Of a stretch of DNA of 64,000 bases, positions 9,296 through 18,700 are shown in pieces (the stretch's first letter is position 1; every line of letters begins with the position of its first letter). Origin of the DNA: an uncultured Christensenella sp. (GTDB lineage: Bacteria > Bacillota > Clostridia > Christensenellales > Borkfalkiaceae); contig CAJTUI010000013.1 in assembly GCA_910579705.1 (NCBI GenBank), positions 1 to 64,000 on the forward strand, given 5' to 3'. Made by a program: the position numbers and the translations under genes. The notes beneath the pieces were generated by a model. That model saw only the letters and a program-made list of their open reading frames with translations, was not told where the DNA came from and did not search any database.

Positions 9296-11806
9296 TCACA
9301 AATAAAATTTAATTTCGTATTCCTTGTCGATATCGGCATTTATCTTTGTGCATATAACTCCGTTGTCCGGCGAGGTATCTTCGGTACTGAACGGGAACAC
9401 CGTTTTCTGCTTAGCATTTTTTACAAAGCTGCAGTTTTTACCGTTGACAGTTAATTTTTTAACGTCATCAACCCCTTTCAGAAGATGATATTTCAGTATA
9501 ATTTCACGGCTCATAAAGCGTTTATTACCGTCAAAACCGCCGCTTGCCGCTTCAAATCTGACGACAAACGCATTTTCGCTTTCGCTGTAATATGCGCTGT
9601 AATTACTTTTTCTGTATTGACCGAGTTTATACGCCGTGCTATTTGTATCGTCTTCATATAAATATCCGCTGTCGCACGACTCTTTGCCGGGATAGAAATC
9701 GTAAACAAGTTTATCCCAATTCTGTTCTTTGGTGTTTTTTGCTTCATAGGCAAGTGGAATAAGCGCGCCGAGACGAACAAATATCGGCATTTCCTTTAAG
9801 CCGTATTCACGCCGCACCGTCTTACCGCCGTTGTAAATTTTACCGCCGAACACGTCCAGCCATTTACCAGAAGGCAAATATACCGCCGCTTTTTCCGAGC
9901 GTCTCAACTCTAAATAATACAGTCCTATCGCCGCTTCTCCGCCCGCCTGAAAATATTCTATCTCGACTTTATGCGGCTTGTTCTTTTCTATAACCTTTAA
10001 AGGAAAATCTATCGCCATGTGCAAAGATTTGTCCTCCAAAACTTTTTCGCAATCGAGCCACACCGTCGCGCCGTCGTCGCAGCGTACGACAAGCTCTACG
10101 TCGTCGGAAAAAGTTACTTCGGTTTCAAACCGTGCGGAAAAATTATATACGGGCACTCCTTTTTCAGGTGACGTATGATTGAGCTTTATATCAAGTTTTT
10201 CATACTCGGTTTCGACTATCGGGTCGCCTTTAAGCTCCGTTCCGTCATAATAGACGGCTTTAACGGGTCTTGTATAATTAGCCCTATCAACGCAAACGGC
10301 TCTACCGCTCGATAACGGACTTATGAGAATATTATTGCCGAGCATATAAGAGTTTTCACACTTTAACGCCTTTTTATCTTTGGGATATTCCCAGCCCAAC
10401 GACTTAAATATAGGTTCGCCCGTATCATAAGCGTTAAAAGCGTTTTTATAAATTACGGGAAGCAATCTGTATCTTAAATTGTTGTATTCTCTTACAATAT
10501 CGAGAGTTTCTTCATCATACGCCCACGGTTCACGTAGACGACTGACTATATTCGAGCAATGCGGACGAAATACAGGTGAAAATACGCCGTACTGCATCCA
10601 GCGGATAAATCCTTCTTTATTGGGATTTCCCTGATGCCCGCCGCAGTCCGAATGACAATAAGTCACGCAGTTGTCGCCTGTTTTGAGCATTGTTTTAATT
10701 TCGTTTATAAGCGCGTCGGGGTCGCTTTGGCTATCACCCGTCCATTGCACCGAATAACGGTGCGAAGCGCTGTCGCTTATTCCTTCATAGCAGGAATTAT
10801 TCACGTTTACCGCATTGCCCATAATTACAGGACGTCGATATATTTCTTTACTGCCGGACTGCTTTTGATAATGATGCCGCGTTACGTCCTCAAACAAATA
10901 CAGTCCGAACGTTTCCCATCGGATATTTTCAGTCGGAGAAATAAGGCTCGTCGTCCAGTTTCTGTCGTACCACCAGATATCCAAGCCCCTTTGCATTAAC
11001 GACTGTAAGTTCCTTTCACGGTACTCTATCTCTTCGGGAGAAAATACCTGCGTGCCATTTACGGGTTCGGGGTGATCGTTAAACATTACATCTACCCCGT
11101 GTTCGTGCGCGAAGTCCAAAAACCTCTTCATATCGGGGAAGAGTTTAGTGTTTATATCATATCCCCAGCCGTGTTCGCAACTCCGCCAGTCCGTATCTAT
11201 TACCATTACGTCCAAAGGCACGTTGTTTTTTTCATAATCCAAGATAAGCCGTTTCGCTTTTTCTTCCGTGTAAGCATAATATTTAGAGTTCCAACCGCCG
11301 AGCGTGGAAAGACGCACAAGTTCGGGCTTGCCAGTAAGCTCGACGTAGAGCTTGCGGAGCTTTTTCGCGTCTTTATTGCACAACAAAAGATATACGTCTT
11401 GTACGTTCTCCTCTACCGTATATTCGCCCTTTCTCTCTACGGAATAGCCGCCTTTAGGAATTATTATTCTCGGCGTATCCGATATCGCGAATACTTCGGG
11501 CGTCTTATCCAGAGGCGGCAGCTCGCCGCTGTTTGCAAGTTTTTTATACGAATAAATCTTTTTGCCGTTCTTTTCAAGGCGAACGCCGGACAAAGATTTT
11601 GCGTTTTCGGGGATATATAATTCGTATTCGCCGAAACGAATTACGCCATCTTCCCGCGCATATTCACCGCCACACGTAAAACCCGTACGGTTGGGTATAA
11701 AAAACGTATCATCATTACAAAACTTCCCGTTTTTGCCGTACTCTATACGAACAATATCGCTGTTTAACAGCTGTATTCTTACATTATTCAAAATAACTTC
11801 TTTCAT
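9296..11806 (-). CDS. Glycoside hydrolase family 31 with PA14 insert (alpha-glucosidase/alpha-xylosidase)
   Basis: This 836-residue cytoplasmic enzyme cleaves terminal alpha-linked glucose or xylose. The GH31 barrel shows the nucleophile Asp281 in DIWWYDRNW and the acid/base Asp358 in WTGDSQSD. An N-terminal beta-sandwich precedes the barrel. Between the barrel and the C-terminal DUF5110-like domain is a PA14-like insert at about residues 565-640 (FSARFETEVTF, then IEYFQAGGEAAIGLYY), which in GH31 enzymes can shape the substrate pocket. There is no signal peptide. Its position between the ABC permeases and the GH3 genes suggests processing of the imported sugar. Alpha-xylosidase is attractive if the substrate is xyloglucan, but alpha-glucosidase cannot be excluded. 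Confidence 0.92.
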   Translation of the reverse strand: MKEVILNNVRIQLLNSDIVRIEYGKNGKFCNDDTFFIPNRTGFTCGGEYAREDGVIRFGEYELYIPENAKSLSGVRLEKNGKKIYSYKKLANSGELPPLDKTPEVFAISDTPRIIIPKGGYSVERKGEYTVEENVQDVYLLLCNKDAKKLRKLYVELTGKPELVRLSTLGGWNSKYYAYTEEKAKRLILDYEKNNVPLDVMVIDTDWRSCEHGWGYDINTKLFPDMKRFLDFAHEHGVDVMFNDHPEPVNGTQVFSPEEIEYRERNLQSLMQRGLDIWWYDRNWTTSLISPTENIRWETFGLYLFEDVTRHHYQKQSGSKEIYRRPVIMGNAVNVNNSCYEGISDSASHRYSVQWTGDSQSDPDALINEIKTMLKTGDNCVTYCHSDCGGHQGNPNKEGFIRWMQYGVFSPVFRPHCSNIVSRLREPWAYDEETLDIVREYNNLRYRLLPVIYKNAFNAYDTGEPIFKSLGWEYPKDKKALKCENSYMLGNNILISPLSSGRAVCVDRANYTRPVKAVYYDGTELKGDPIVETEYEKLDIKLNHTSPEKGVPVYNFSARFETEVTFSDDVELVVRCDDGATVWLDCEKVLEDKSLHMAIDFPLKVIEKNKPHKVEIEYFQAGGEAAIGLYYLELRRSEKAAVYLPSGKWLDVFGGKIYNGGKTVRREYGLKEMPIFVRLGALIPLAYEAKNTKEQNWDKLVYDFYPGKESCDSGYLYEDDTNSTAYKLGQYRKSNYSAYYSESENAFVVRFEAASGGFDGNKRFMSREIILKYHLLKGVDDVKKLTVNGKNCSFVKNAKQKTVFPFSTEDTSPDNGVICTKINADIDKEYEIKFYL

Positions 11807-11818
11807 AATTATAAAGAA

Positions 11819-11869
11819 GGGGAATCGGGCGCAATTGCAGTAAAATAAAATTAAGCCGCCCTTTTCCCC
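11819..11869. repeat. Imperfect inverted repeat between GH31 and permease genes
   Basis: The arms GGGGAA plus GGGCG (819-831) and CGCCC plus TTCCCC (857-869) face each other across about 25 bases in the 88-base gap between the GH31 gene and the upstream permease gene. It has no clean T-run on the transcribed strand, so it looks more like an intercistronic mRNA hairpin, which can separate the expression levels of transporter and hydrolase genes, than a full terminator. Confidence 0.5.
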
Positions 11870-11894
11870 TCAAGTAGTATTTATTAATTGTATC

Positions 11895-12848
11895 TTATTC
11901 TTTTCCGCCGCCGAAAGAAATGCCCTCTATAAAGAATTTCTGACAGCCGAGATAAACGATTATAAGCGGTATCATTGCCATAAGCGATGACGCGCATTGG
12001 AAGTTATAATCTCCGTTAGGCGACGTGGACATATAAGTAATAAGTTTCTGCAACGTAAGCTGCAATGTCCACATAGTTTCGCTTTCGTTTCCAAGATACA
12101 TAAGCGCGCTGGCATAATTGTTGTACCCGCCGACGAAACCGAATATAAACTGCGCTATTAAAGCGGGCTTTGAAAGCGGAAGAACAATGGTAAAGAATAT
12201 CTGCCAGAAATTCATTCCGTCTATTTTAGCCGCTTCGATTATTTCGCCGCTTATACCGTCGAGATAAGGGCGCAAAAAGAATACCGTTCCCGCGCTTGCA
12301 AACAACCCCGGAACAATCAGCGGCAGATACGCCGCAAAGCCTTCCGTCCAGCCTAAATTCTGATAGAACATATATCCGACGAAGCCGAACGCGCTCAGAG
12401 GTATGAACATCAACGTTATTGTAAACATAAACAGCGAGTTTTTGAACGGAAACTTTTCCTGCCAATAGCAGTATGCAACCAGAAGTGATTGCAAAAGTCC
12501 CGAAACGAGCGGAATGAGCGTTATCCACATCGTGTTCAAGAAACCCCTTAATAGTGAAGGCATTCCGTCAACCATATACGGGTCGCTTACAAACAATCTT
12601 TCATAACCTTCAAGCGAAAAATCCTTGGGCCACCAGATATAACCGGTTGCATCGCCGTACTCCGCGTTCGTCGTAAACGAAGTAACCAAAATTATGAAAA
12701 ACGGCGCAAGTATCCATACGGCGTAAAACAGCAGTACCGCATACGTTCCTACTCTGCCTGCCGTAAGCGGCTCTTTCTTTTTTCTCGGTTTGAAATTGCC
12801 GTCGCCGACAGAGGGTTCGGTTAATAATTTTTTTATTTTTGCCTGCAT
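11895..12848 (-). CDS. Sugar ABC transporter permease, MalG-like (CUT1)
   Basis: This is the second inner-membrane subunit of a CUT1 oligosaccharide importer. At 317 residues it has six predicted membrane segments (the first at about 32-58) and the permease coupling loop EAAKIDGMNFWQIFFTIVLP, which contacts the ATPase. The N-terminal 28 residues are cytoplasmic and lysine-rich. It starts 3 bases after the partner permease stops, and the pair follows the binding-protein gene directly, so all three form one transporter with the MsmX-like ATPase encoded at the head of the operon. The family imports di- to oligosaccharides; the sequence does not identify which. Confidence 0.94.
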   Translation of the reverse strand: MQAKIKKLLTEPSVGDGNFKPRKKKEPLTAGRVGTYAVLLFYAVWILAPFFIILVTSFTTNAEYGDATGYIWWPKDFSLEGYERLFVSDPYMVDGMPSLLRGFLNTMWITLIPLVSGLLQSLLVAYCYWQEKFPFKNSLFMFTITLMFIPLSAFGFVGYMFYQNLGWTEGFAAYLPLIVPGLFASAGTVFFLRPYLDGISGEIIEAAKIDGMNFWQIFFTIVLPLSKPALIAQFIFGFVGGYNNYASALMYLGNESETMWTLQLTLQKLITYMSTSPNGDYNFQCASSLMAMIPLIIVYLGCQKFFIEGISFGGGKE

Positions 12849-12851
12849 ATT

Positions 12852-13799
12852 TTAACCCTCCGAAGCCTTATTGCGCGCCTTGATTATAGGATAAGACAGC
12901 GCAAACGTAACTATGAACAAAAACCAGCTCATTACCGCGGCATATTCCATTTCTCCATGCGATACGCCCTTGATATAGATGTAATAATTGACAGTAAGCC
13001 CAACGTCGTTCGGTCCTGCAACGCCCGTCCATTGTAACGGAGCAAGCACGAGTACGCTGTCGAACACGGCAAGTCCCGTTGTTACGCTTGCAAGCAACAA
13101 GAACAGCAATACCGATTTAATGCTTGGAAGAGTAACGTGCCAGAAACGGTAAAACGCGCCTGCGCCGTCCAACGACGCCGCCTCGTGCAGAGACGGGTTC
13201 ACGTTTTTAAGAGCCGCTTTAAACATTACTATTCCGTATGCGGGAGCCTGCCACACGATGGTGATATATACGCAAAGCACAAGCCTGAACGGTCGGTCGG
13301 TATCGTCAAGCCAATCTATTTTAGTGCCTAAAATAGCGTTAACGATACCGTGGTCTTTTGAGAAAACCCACGACCACATAATTGCAACGGCAACAGTAGA
13401 ACAGATATAAGGTATAAAATAAATTACCTGCAATACTTTTGCGCCCTTTACCTTCTGCTCCAAAAGCACGGCTATAATAAGAGCTATTAACAGAGTTACA
13501 AACTGCGAAGTTGCAAGTATAAGCGTTACGCCCCAGCTCTTCCAAAACCGTTCATCCTGAAATACGTAGGCAAAATTTTGAAACCCGTTCCATTGCATTG
13601 TTGCAATATCGTTGTTATCCATATCGGTGAACATAGATATAAACGAAAGCGCAACGGGGAAACCGTTGAAAACGAAATACGCCACTATGGGTATAAAAAC
13701 TATTACAAGACATACCCAGCTGAACGGCTTCCACTTTGCTTTGCGCTTAGGAATACTTTCGGTCGCCGATAAATTTTCAAGCGCCTTTATTCCGTTCAT
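12852..13799 (-). CDS. Sugar ABC transporter permease, MalF-like (CUT1)
   Basis: This is the first permease subunit of the CUT1 importer. It has 315 residues, a leading membrane segment at about 28-50 and five more after it, and the coupling motif HEAASLDGAGAFYRFWHVTLP. The protein lacks the large extra periplasmic loop of enterobacterial MalF, as is usual in Gram-positive sugar permeases. Its ATG follows the stop of the solute-binding protein gene without a gap, so translation is almost certainly coupled. It should form a heterodimer with the MalG-like subunit and receive sugar from the lipoprotein encoded just upstream. Confidence 0.94.
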   Translation of the reverse strand: MNGIKALENLSATESIPKRKAKWKPFSWVCLVIVFIPIVAYFVFNGFPVALSFISMFTDMDNNDIATMQWNGFQNFAYVFQDERFWKSWGVTLILATSQFVTLLIALIIAVLLEQKVKGAKVLQVIYFIPYICSTVAVAIMWSWVFSKDHGIVNAILGTKIDWLDDTDRPFRLVLCVYITIVWQAPAYGIVMFKAALKNVNPSLHEAASLDGAGAFYRFWHVTLPSIKSVLLFLLLASVTTGLAVFDSVLVLAPLQWTGVAGPNDVGLTVNYYIYIKGVSHGEMEYAAVMSWFLFIVTFALSYPIIKARNKASEG

Positions 13800-15701
13800 T
13801 TATCTTATCCCCTTAACTATGCAATACATATTGTTTAAATCGCTTTTGCCTATGCCGCCGTTAGCTTTATAGAACGCGTCCAACGTCATTTCTCCTTTAC
13901 GGACTTTGTCGTTAAAATCAGACGACCATTTGCTGACCCAAGCACCGTTTTCGAAATAAGCCCAGTCACCGCGCCCCGCAGAAAGCGATGTCTTTGCAAC
14001 CGCATAAAAATTCTTGCCGTAAGTTATTGACGAATTGCCTATAAAATCGTCGCTGAATAAAGTCTTTTCCGCAACGGGAACAACGGTCTGCGTTTTAGCG
14101 ATATACTTTTGACCTTCGGTTGCGACCCAGCTTATGAAATCCCATGAAGCCTGATATTTTGCAGGGTCGGAACAAGCGGGGATTACGAGTCCTTCGGATA
14201 TGCTTGCGGTCGTCGTATTGCCGATGATTTTTGTACCCTTTACAACCTTTAAATCGCCCGTATAAACTTCGTCGTCGTAAGTTTCGCCTATAACTTTAAG
14301 ATATTCGTTTGCAAAGCCGGTGCCACCCGAATAATACACGCTGCCGCCCTCGTATTCGCGATAGGTTTCGGGCAGACAGATGTCGAAATCGTTTGCGCGC
14401 GAGCTTTCCATTCTGCCCTTTATTCCCGCGGGTGTGCCGCGTCCCATTGCTACCTGCGCGGTGTTAATTAAATTATCGGTACTCTTGGTATCGGAATTGG
14501 CAACGCCGTAACCCTTATAATTTCCGTCCACAGTAGTTGACGTAGCAACTTGTAAAGACACGTATTCTTTAACCGCGTCGTACTGCGACTTTATTGCATA
14601 GATATTTTCAGGTTTGTCTGAGGCATTATCTATTGCTTTCACTCTGTCTTCATATAGTACTATTTCACCTGCATTATAAGTGTTGCCGTTTATCTTTGTG
14701 TTGTCCTTAGTAACTATATAATTCGGCTTATTATCCAAAAGAGTAAAATCGTACTCCGTGCCGTTAAAGCCCATAACATCGCCGCCGACCGACCAGCCGT
14801 AATTGAACCAGTATTCGGATACGAAACCGTACTTCGTAGAGGATTTCGTTCCCGTAACCGAACCGTCGTTATATTCGGTGGTAAAATACTTTAAAAGATT
14901 CCTTTGCTCTTCCCAGTTCATTCCTATACAGTCGTTGAAAACTTTATAAACTTCTTTACCCGCAAGATTTTTCGATTTGGTCATTCCCGAAACGGGCGCG
15001 TTTTTATATTCCGCATACCCGTGAGGCTTTAAACTTGCGCTGTTCTTTGTATTATAATCGTCCATTTCCTCTTCGGGAATGGAAACTATATTTATACCCT
15101 GCGCTTTGAAAAGAGCGGTATTATACCAGTTGAACTGCGCGTTCGTGCCGTAAGGCACGCCCAAAAGGTTTTGCCCTTCGCCGATTGTATGCTTTTTCTG
15201 ACCCGCGCCCTGTTTTGCGTCGGGTTCGTAGGTCATTCTCCACCAGTTTAAAACGCTTTCGGGAATAGTGCTGTTTTTAAAATCTTCATCCTTTTCGGCA
15301 TAGGGAGTCAAATCAAGAAAATGTCCGTTGGGCGCATATTTACTTGACCGCTCTATTGCGCGCGCTTGAAAAGAGTCCTGACTATCGGAAATTACGACGA
15401 CGTTATCGGCGCGATCGGCGCTTCTTTCAAACACTCCCTTTTGCGGAGTAAGCGAACCGCTGTTCTTATAGGTGACGTACACGTTGTCTTTTATACCTTG
15501 CCCGTCGTTATAAGCCGCAACCAGCTCTTTCCACGCGCTTTCGGAATTACCGTTCGGCGCACACAAAAAACTGATATCCGTTCTGTTGCCTTTGTCTGTG
15601 TTCCCGAGCTGCTCACCGCCACCGCCGCCGCAAGCCGTTAACGAAAACGCAGAAGCCGCCGTAAGACAAATCGCAATAGTTAAAGCAAGTTTCTTTTTCA
15701 T
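13800..15701 (-). CDS. Extracellular sugar-binding lipoprotein of the ABC importer
   Basis: This is a substrate-binding protein anchored to the outer face of the membrane. The signal peptide ends in a lipobox LTAC with the lipidated Cys24, followed by a glycine run. The mature part (about 610 residues) is longer than the usual 400-450 of family 1 binding proteins, as in clostridial binders of large oligosaccharides. Motifs such as FDICLPETYREYEGG and the C-terminal ATEGQKYIAKTQTVVPV region match bacterial extracellular solute-binding proteins. It lies directly upstream of both permease genes. A strong intercistronic hairpin precedes it in the mRNA, which may raise its level above that of the giant lipoprotein gene upstream. 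Confidence 0.92.
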   Translation of the reverse strand: MKKKLALTIAICLTAASAFSLTACGGGGGEQLGNTDKGNRTDISFLCAPNGNSESAWKELVAAYNDGQGIKDNVYVTYKNSGSLTPQKGVFERSADRADNVVVISDSQDSFQARAIERSSKYAPNGHFLDLTPYAEKDEDFKNSTIPESVLNWWRMTYEPDAKQGAGQKKHTIGEGQNLLGVPYGTNAQFNWYNTALFKAQGINIVSIPEEEMDDYNTKNSASLKPHGYAEYKNAPVSGMTKSKNLAGKEVYKVFNDCIGMNWEEQRNLLKYFTTEYNDGSVTGTKSSTKYGFVSEYWFNYGWSVGGDVMGFNGTEYDFTLLDNKPNYIVTKDNTKINGNTYNAGEIVLYEDRVKAIDNASDKPENIYAIKSQYDAVKEYVSLQVATSTTVDGNYKGYGVANSDTKSTDNLINTAQVAMGRGTPAGIKGRMESSRANDFDICLPETYREYEGGSVYYSGGTGFANEYLKVIGETYDDEVYTGDLKVVKGTKIIGNTTTASISEGLVIPACSDPAKYQASWDFISWVATEGQKYIAKTQTVVPVAEKTLFSDDFIGNSSITYGKNFYAVAKTSLSAGRGDWAYFENGAWVSKWSSDFNDKVRKGEMTLDAFYKANGGIGKSDLNNMYCIVKGIR

Positions 15702-15737
15702 AATTTTAACCTCGTTTTTTAATTTAATTGTTTTTTA

Positions 15738-15765
15738 CGGCGGGGCGCGGAAACGCGTCCCGCCG
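15738..15765. repeat. Strong GC-rich hairpin between giant lipoprotein and sugar-binding protein genes
   Basis: A 12-base arm (738-749) and its complement (754-765) enclose a GAAA loop as read on the plus strand. On the transcribed minus strand one pair becomes an A-C mismatch, leaving 11 of 12 pairs. No T-run follows on the minus strand, so it is not a classical terminator. It sits in the 73-base gap just before the binding-protein gene and probably acts as an mRNA processing or stability element. Confidence 0.6.
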
Positions 15766-15774
15766 AATAATTAT

Positions 15775-18700
15775 TTATTGTACCGGATTTCCGGAAATGG
15801 TTACGGCATCACCCGATGCGTGGCTGTAAGTAAACGTCCCGTTCGCATTGGTTATCGTAATAAACATTGCGCCGCCCATATCCGCGTAAACATCGTCCAA
15901 TAACTTTGTGCCAATAACTTTGTTTCCAAGCAAAGTATATAAAGTTTTTCCGTCACGGATAAACGTCATATCCAATCCGTCGCCGCTATCGCCGATTGCG
16001 GTTTTTTCTTCATCAGTCATCGTATAAATATCATCCCATCCTTGCCAACCTCCGGCGCTCAACGTGTTGTCGGAACCCAGGAATGAAGGATCGGGGTAAT
16101 ACTGAACTTTACAGTTGCCGTTTTCATACTGATAGCGCACGCCGAGATGTTTGCCGTCGGCAAACTGATATACGAACCCTTGGTCGCCGCCGTTTGCTTT
16201 ACTTATTTTCATCGTAGCGGATTCTTTTACCGTACCTGCGGGAGCAGCAAACTGAGCGTAACAATCACCGCCCGTTGCCGTAAGCTTGCCTTCGCTTTCG
16301 GTCCAGCTGCCGTTGCAACCGTTAAAAACGGTTAGAATACCCGCGCTTGCAAGAACTGAATCAACGTTGGTGGTAATTTCAAACGGAATTTCATAGCCTG
16401 CCTTAGCGTCTTCCACAAACAACGCAAATTTTACCTTTGCATTCGTATAGTCAAACACTCTCTGTGAAGAATACAGTGTTCCGCCTATGAGCGCATAAAC
16501 GTATCCTCCCTTACGGACGAGCGTAAGTTTTACACCATCTTCGCCCGTATAGTCGGCATATAAATTACTGCTTAGCGGATTAGCATTTTCTTCGCCATTA
16601 CCGAAATCCCAGTCGCCGTTTATGTTGGTTACGCCCCAATGCGCCATTCCGCACCATTGCGCCTTTGTAGCAGTGCCTTCGTTAATATTTTCAAAACGAA
16701 CGATAACGGCTTTGCCGTTGCCGAAATCCATTAAAATACCCTGAACTCCGCTGTCTATGCGTTTGAAAATAAACGAAACGGCAACGTCACTGTATTCGTC
16801 TATCGACCATTCGTAAATTTTGCCTGCCTCGGAAGCTGCTACCTTTTGAGGGTCTGAGTTTGCCGCGCCCTGCAAGTAATTATCATTATGATTAATGGCA
16901 TTGGTTTCGAAAACAAGCTTTTTAAGCGTAATACCGTTTTCAATAGTATAATCATCTGCAACGGTTACCGTCGCGGCGTAATATCCCTCGGCTGTTACCG
17001 TATATTTGCCGGGTAAAAGCGCGCCTTTTATTTTCTTGTCTAAATTCACATTAAGCGTTACGGGCGCGCCGCTTTTGGGAGTAAACACAAGCGACGTTCC
17101 CTCGGCAATCTCTATTTGCGTACCGTCATACTTTTGACCCGAAACGGAAGCCTCTACCTCTTGCGCGGGTTTTTCGATGAAGGTTGCCGTTACCGTGTAC
17201 TGCTTTTGCGTAGCAACAAATGTGTAAGTTCCGTCCTGTTGCAGAGCGGCAGTAACGCCGCCCGAAACCGTAAGCGCGCCGAGGATATGCGTATCGTCCG
17301 GCTCAACCGTAATCGTAACCGTATCGCCCAGCTTTACGTTCTGCGGAGTAATGGTAACTGTTCCGCCGGCATTTGCCGGCGTACCGTTGGTAACGGTAAC
17401 GTCGGGAATTTCAGTGCTGACCGTAAATTTCCAACTCTTATTGATCTCATTTTCGTCCTTTGTCATATTATGTCCGACAAAGCCGACCGAGCATTTATCG
17501 CCGCTCAGCGTATCCGCAAACGAACCGCTTCCGATATAATCGTCGTTGAGATAAACGAATATACGGTTTCCTTTTCTTAATACGGTAAGTCTGAGTTCGC
17601 CTTTGTCAAATGCGCTGAGATATGCCGCGCCGCCTTCGCTGCTGAAAGAATACAGGTCGGCACTTTCCGTGCTTCCGTCTATATTTCCGCCGCTCCAAGA
17701 ATCTGCTATCCAAGTATTGAGTATTCCCAATTTTTCTTTGCCGACCATACGCACGGTTATGACTTGCTTGCCGAACGCTATCGCTATGCCCTGCTCTATG
17801 TTGTCCTGCCAAGGCTGATTTCCGTTCAAATACATTGTTACGGCAACGTCGTCAAACGTTTCTTTGGACAGAATAAGGAAACAGTCGTTACCAATACCGA
17901 ATTCTCCCGTTTCGGCGTTTGCCTTATTAAAATCGAACTGCCCCCAATTAACGGTAGTGTCGAACGCATCGCGTTCCAAAATTATTTCGGCGTTGTATTC
18001 ACTATTTTCAAGCACGGTAATTGTTTTGGGTAAGTAACCTTCTACGTTGACCGTCCATACGCCTGCGGGAATAGAAGCGACCGCAAGCCCGTTTGCGCTA
18101 ACAGTTTGAGTTACATCATTCAAGCCGTTTGCGGTCAGCTTTACCTGCATACCCGTCAGCGTCGTTTTTTTACCGAACGACAGTCCTTTTATCCCGGCAT
18201 TAATCGAACCGGGAACAATTTGAGTAAACTCGGCTTTAACTTCCGTGTCTTTGCCTATTACAAAGCTGTAAGTACTGCCGTTTAAGCGACCTGTCACGTC
18301 CTCGCCGTTGACCGTAAGTTTTGAAATTTTGTAACCGTCGGAAGGACTTAACGTAAGCGTTACCGTTTCGCCGAATTCCGCCTTGTCTTCGGTCGTTCCC
18401 GTAACCGTCAAAATGCCGTTAGCGTTGATCGCCGTGGTGTCCGTTACGGTAAATTCGGGAATTTCGTCCTCTACCTTAAAGCTCCAATATTTCCACGTTT
18501 TATACATCTCGTGTCCTACGAAACCAACCGAGCAACGTTCGGCATCGTACTTTTCAGCAAACGAACTGCTGCCGATATAATTATCGTTAAGGTAAACTAA
18601 TATCTTATGTCCTTTTCTCAATACGGTAAGTCTGAGTTCGCCCTTGTCAAAGGCTTCAAGATATGTCGCGCCGCCTTCGCTGCTGAAATAATACAAATCG

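Noticed and set aside
11072..11620. Open frame of 182 codons on the plus strand inside the GH31 gene
   Set aside because: Shadow frame; many similar ones occur opposite every gene of the sugar locus.
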